Shown here piece after piece: positions 63,549-64,000 of a DNA stretch of 64,000 bases. Below the pieces are notes generated by a model, which worked only from the letters and a program-made list of their open reading frames with translations, did no database searches and had not been told where the DNA came from. This DNA comes from Pseudomonas viridiflava (GTDB lineage: Bacteria; Pseudomonadota; Gammaproteobacteria; Pseudomonadales; Pseudomonadaceae). The stretch lies in NCBI RefSeq assembly GCF_900580865.1, contig NZ_UTBZ01000001.1:372001-436000 (forward strand), written 5' to 3'. The translations under genes and the position numbers were made by a program. The number at the start of each line of letters is the position of its first letter. Positions within the stretch are counted from its first letter, which is position 1.

Positions 63549-64000
63549 ATGCTCCACTCCCACCTCACCACCCTCAACGCCGTATCGCTGATCCTCAACA
63601 CCTTCAAAGCCGAAGGTCTGTCGAGCGAGGCGCTGCTGGCCGGCAGCGGCATCAGTGCGGCGGATCTCAGCCGTGCCGACACGCGCATCACCACCAATCA
63701 GGAGATGCAGGTCTGCGCCAACGCGGTCGCGCTCAAGCACGATATCGGTCTGGAATTGGGCCGGCGCATGCATGTTTCTTGCTACGGCATCCTCGGTTAC
63801 GCACTGCTGACCTGTGCCACCTTCGGTGACGCTTTGCGTCTGGCGATCCGGTATCCGGCGCTGTTGGGAACACTTTTCGAACTGAGTCTGGAAGACGATG
63901 GCGAGCGCGTCTGGTTCGTCGCCGCCGATTACCGCGAGAGCCCGGCGATGGCGGTGTTCAATGCCGAATTCTGTCTGGTCTCGCTGAAGGTGATTTGCGA
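63549..64000 (+). CDS. AraC-family transcriptional regulator, N-terminal part only
   Basis: The frame starts MLHSHLTTLNAVSLILNTF and runs past the window end after ~150 residues. The visible part matches the Arabinose_bd-type N-terminal domain of AraC regulators of the OruR/ArgR-like class (GLELGRRMHVSCYGILGYALL, FGDALRLAIRYPALLG). The DNA-binding domain must lie outside. Possibly a regulator of nearby amino-acid genes. Confidence 0.8.
   Translation, partial: MLHSHLTTLNAVSLILNTFKAEGLSSEALLAGSGISAADLSRADTRITTNQEMQVCANAVALKHDIGLELGRRMHVSCYGILGYALLTCATFGDALRLAIRYPALLGTLFELSLEDDGERVWFVAADYRESPAMAVFNAEFCLVSLKVIC

Overview
The window is chromosomal DNA of a Pseudomonas of the fluorescens group. 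This rests on the high GC content, the gene order around phoBR-pst-phoU, hupB-rubredoxin, ubiCA and purEK-aspA (the same neighbourhoods as in P. aeruginosa), and the many REP hairpins typical of this group. Species assignment is inference. No tRNA, rRNA or CRISPR was seen.

Region 1 (1-1904): an alpha/beta-hydrolase-like gene cut by the window edge and a TIGR01777-type epimerase, both on the minus strand.

Region 2 (1954-33149, all minus strand): one complete type VI secretion system (T6SS) locus. Read 5' to 3' the order is tssA, tssB, tssC, tssE, a PAAR/effector module, tssF, tssG, clpV (tssH), an sfa-type sigma54 activator, a 46-residue lipoprotein (orfX position), tagH (FHA), tssJ, tssK, tssL, tssM, a PP2C phosphatase, a Ser/Thr kinase, vgrG. 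This is the P. aeruginosa HSI-II order, and hcp is absent here as it is there. Two cargo modules are present. The first is AT-rich and lies between tssE and tssF: PAAR protein, unknown protein, four-TM protein, small anchored protein. The second follows vgrG: a ~900-residue protein combining a Cys/His amidase-like, an M23-like and a lambda-lysozyme-like (GH104) domain. It is surrounded by four exported proteins, one of which carries an LprI-type lysozyme-inhibitor domain. This second cassette is the most interesting part of the window: a multi-enzyme peptidoglycan toxin with several candidate immunity proteins.

Region 3 (33150-37742): HU, rubredoxin reductase and rubredoxin, ubiC-ubiA, and a small secreted repeat protein.

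Region 4 (37823-52347): phosphate control and uptake. It holds phoB-phoR, a CBS-domain membrane protein, an M23 peptidase, a response regulator, and phoU, pstB, pstA, pstC, pstS on the minus strand, followed by an MFS permease. PHO boxes are readable before phoB, pstC and pstS, so PhoB probably controls itself and the transporter.

Region 5 (52723-64000): thioesterase, hexose-6-phosphate mutarotase, DUF3299 protein, GlsB-like membrane protein, purE-purK, a LysR regulator divergent from aspA, an alanine-type symporter and an asparaginase (an aspartate/asparagine/alanine cluster), an AT-rich orphan gene, and the start of an AraC-type regulator cut by the window end. Nine long REP hairpins of two families lie between 37.2 and 61.7 kb and none lies in the T6SS half.
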